Shown here: positions 6,674 to 7,121 of the stretch, piece after piece
How positions within the stretch are numbered: the stretch's first letter is position 1
Layout: each line of letters starts with the position of its first letter
Made by a program: the position numbers and the translations under genes
Source of the DNA: an uncultured Oscillospiraceae bacterium
Lineage (GTDB): Bacteria > Bacillota > Clostridia > Oscillospirales > Oscillospiraceae
Direction: 5' to 3'
Assembly (NCBI GenBank): GCA_900754515.1
Contig: CAAEDD010000112.1
Coordinates: 1 to 7,121 of the forward strand
DNA length: 7,121 bases
Notes under the pieces: generated by a model
The model's database searches: none
Told to the model about the DNA's origin: nothing
What the model saw: the letters and a program-made list of their open reading frames with translations, nothing else

Positions 6674-6674
6674 T

Positions 6675-7121
6675 ATGGACGATATAATAACCCTGGACTA
6701 CGGCAGCGGGGGCAAAAAGAGCTCCCGGCTGATCGAAAAGCTGATAATGCCAAGGCTTTCAAACCCTGCCCTCAGCGCCCTGGGGGACGGGGCCATAGTG
6801 GAGGGAGGGGAGAAACTGGCCTTTTCCACCGACAGTTTCGTTATAGACCCTATCTTCTTTCCGGGAGGAGACATTGGAAAGCTCTCCGTCTGCGGCACGG
6901 TGAACGACCTTTGCATGTGCGGCTCCGAGCCCAAATATCTCAGCTGCGCCCTGATAATAGAGGAGGGCTTCAGCCTGGCTTCACTGGAAAAAATAATAGA
7001 CTCCATGGCGGAACAATGTAAAAAGGCCGGGGTGCAGGTGATAACCGGAGACACCAAGGTGGTGGAAAAGGGCCGGGGTGACGGGATATATATAAACACC
7101 GCAGGAATAGGCTTTGTGAGA
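6675..7121 (+). CDS. hypE: HypE, carbamoyl dehydratase (N-terminal part, cut by the window end)
   Basis: An open frame from ATG at 6675 to the last base gives 149 residues, about 45% of a usual HypE (roughly 330-340). HypE takes the carbamoyl group from HypF on its C-terminal cysteine and dehydrates it with ATP to a thiocyanate, the CN donor for HypC-HypD. The PurM/AIRS-like ATP-binding N-domain is clear: 'ITLDYGSGGK' (5-14), 'LGDGAIV' (36-42), 'FSTDSFVIDPIFFPGGDIGKL' region (50-70), 'GTVNDLCMCG' (74-83) and 'ITGDTKVVEKGRGDG' (123-137). The catalytic C-terminal Cys lies beyond the window. The start is one base after the hypD stop (TGATATG), with AGAGG 8 bases upstream. Residues 73-91 hold four cysteines (73, 80, 82, 91), which seems more than usual. 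Confidence 0.95.
   Translation, partial: MDDIITLDYGSGGKKSSRLIEKLIMPRLSNPALSALGDGAIVEGGEKLAFSTDSFVIDPIFFPGGDIGKLSVCGTVNDLCMCGSEPKYLSCALIIEEGFSLASLEKIIDSMAEQCKKAGVQVITGDTKVVEKGRGDGIYINTAGIGFVR

Overview
This window looks like chromosomal DNA of an anaerobic bacterium, most probably a member of the Bacillota (Clostridia or a relative). That placement is an inference from strong Shine-Dalgarno sites, near-consensus sigma-A promoters, frequent ATA (Ile) and AGA/AGG (Arg) codons in the hyp genes, and the gene families present. I could not search a database, so it is low to moderate in confidence. There is no sign of phage, an insertion sequence, CRISPR, tRNA or rRNA.

Left part (1-2858): a LysR-type regulator on the minus strand (89-997, followed on that strand by a hairpin terminator at 29-58) faces away from a sodium-coupled amino-acid transporter of the NSS/SNF family on the plus strand (1181-2761, terminator at 2833-2858). 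The 183-base gap between them carries interleaved divergent promoter candidates and two short dyads. This is the classic layout of a LysR regulator and its target. The transporter keeps the Na2 sodium site and the unwound TM1 motif of LeuT, but has Gly where LeuT has the outer-gate Arg30.

Middle (2859-3160): an AT-rich gap with no convincing gene. It ends in two tandem sigma-A-type promoters, the second a perfect TTGACA-N17-TATAAT, just ahead of hypF. Two imperfect dyads lie upstream of both promoters.

Right part (3161-7121): a tightly packed hypF-hypC-hypD-hypE operon; hypE runs off the window end. HypF makes the carbamoyl group from carbamoyl phosphate and passes it to the C-terminal cysteine of HypE, where it is dehydrated to a thiocyanate. 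HypC and HypD form the scaffold that receives CN and assembles the Fe(CN)2CO unit of [NiFe]-hydrogenase. The genes overlap or abut, so translation is probably coupled. hypA/hypB (nickel insertion) and the hydrogenase structural genes are not in the window.

The functions here are well-known ones. I found no undescribed system; the points worth checking are regulatory structure, an altered gate residue in the transporter, and a sharp codon-usage difference between the transporter and the hyp genes.
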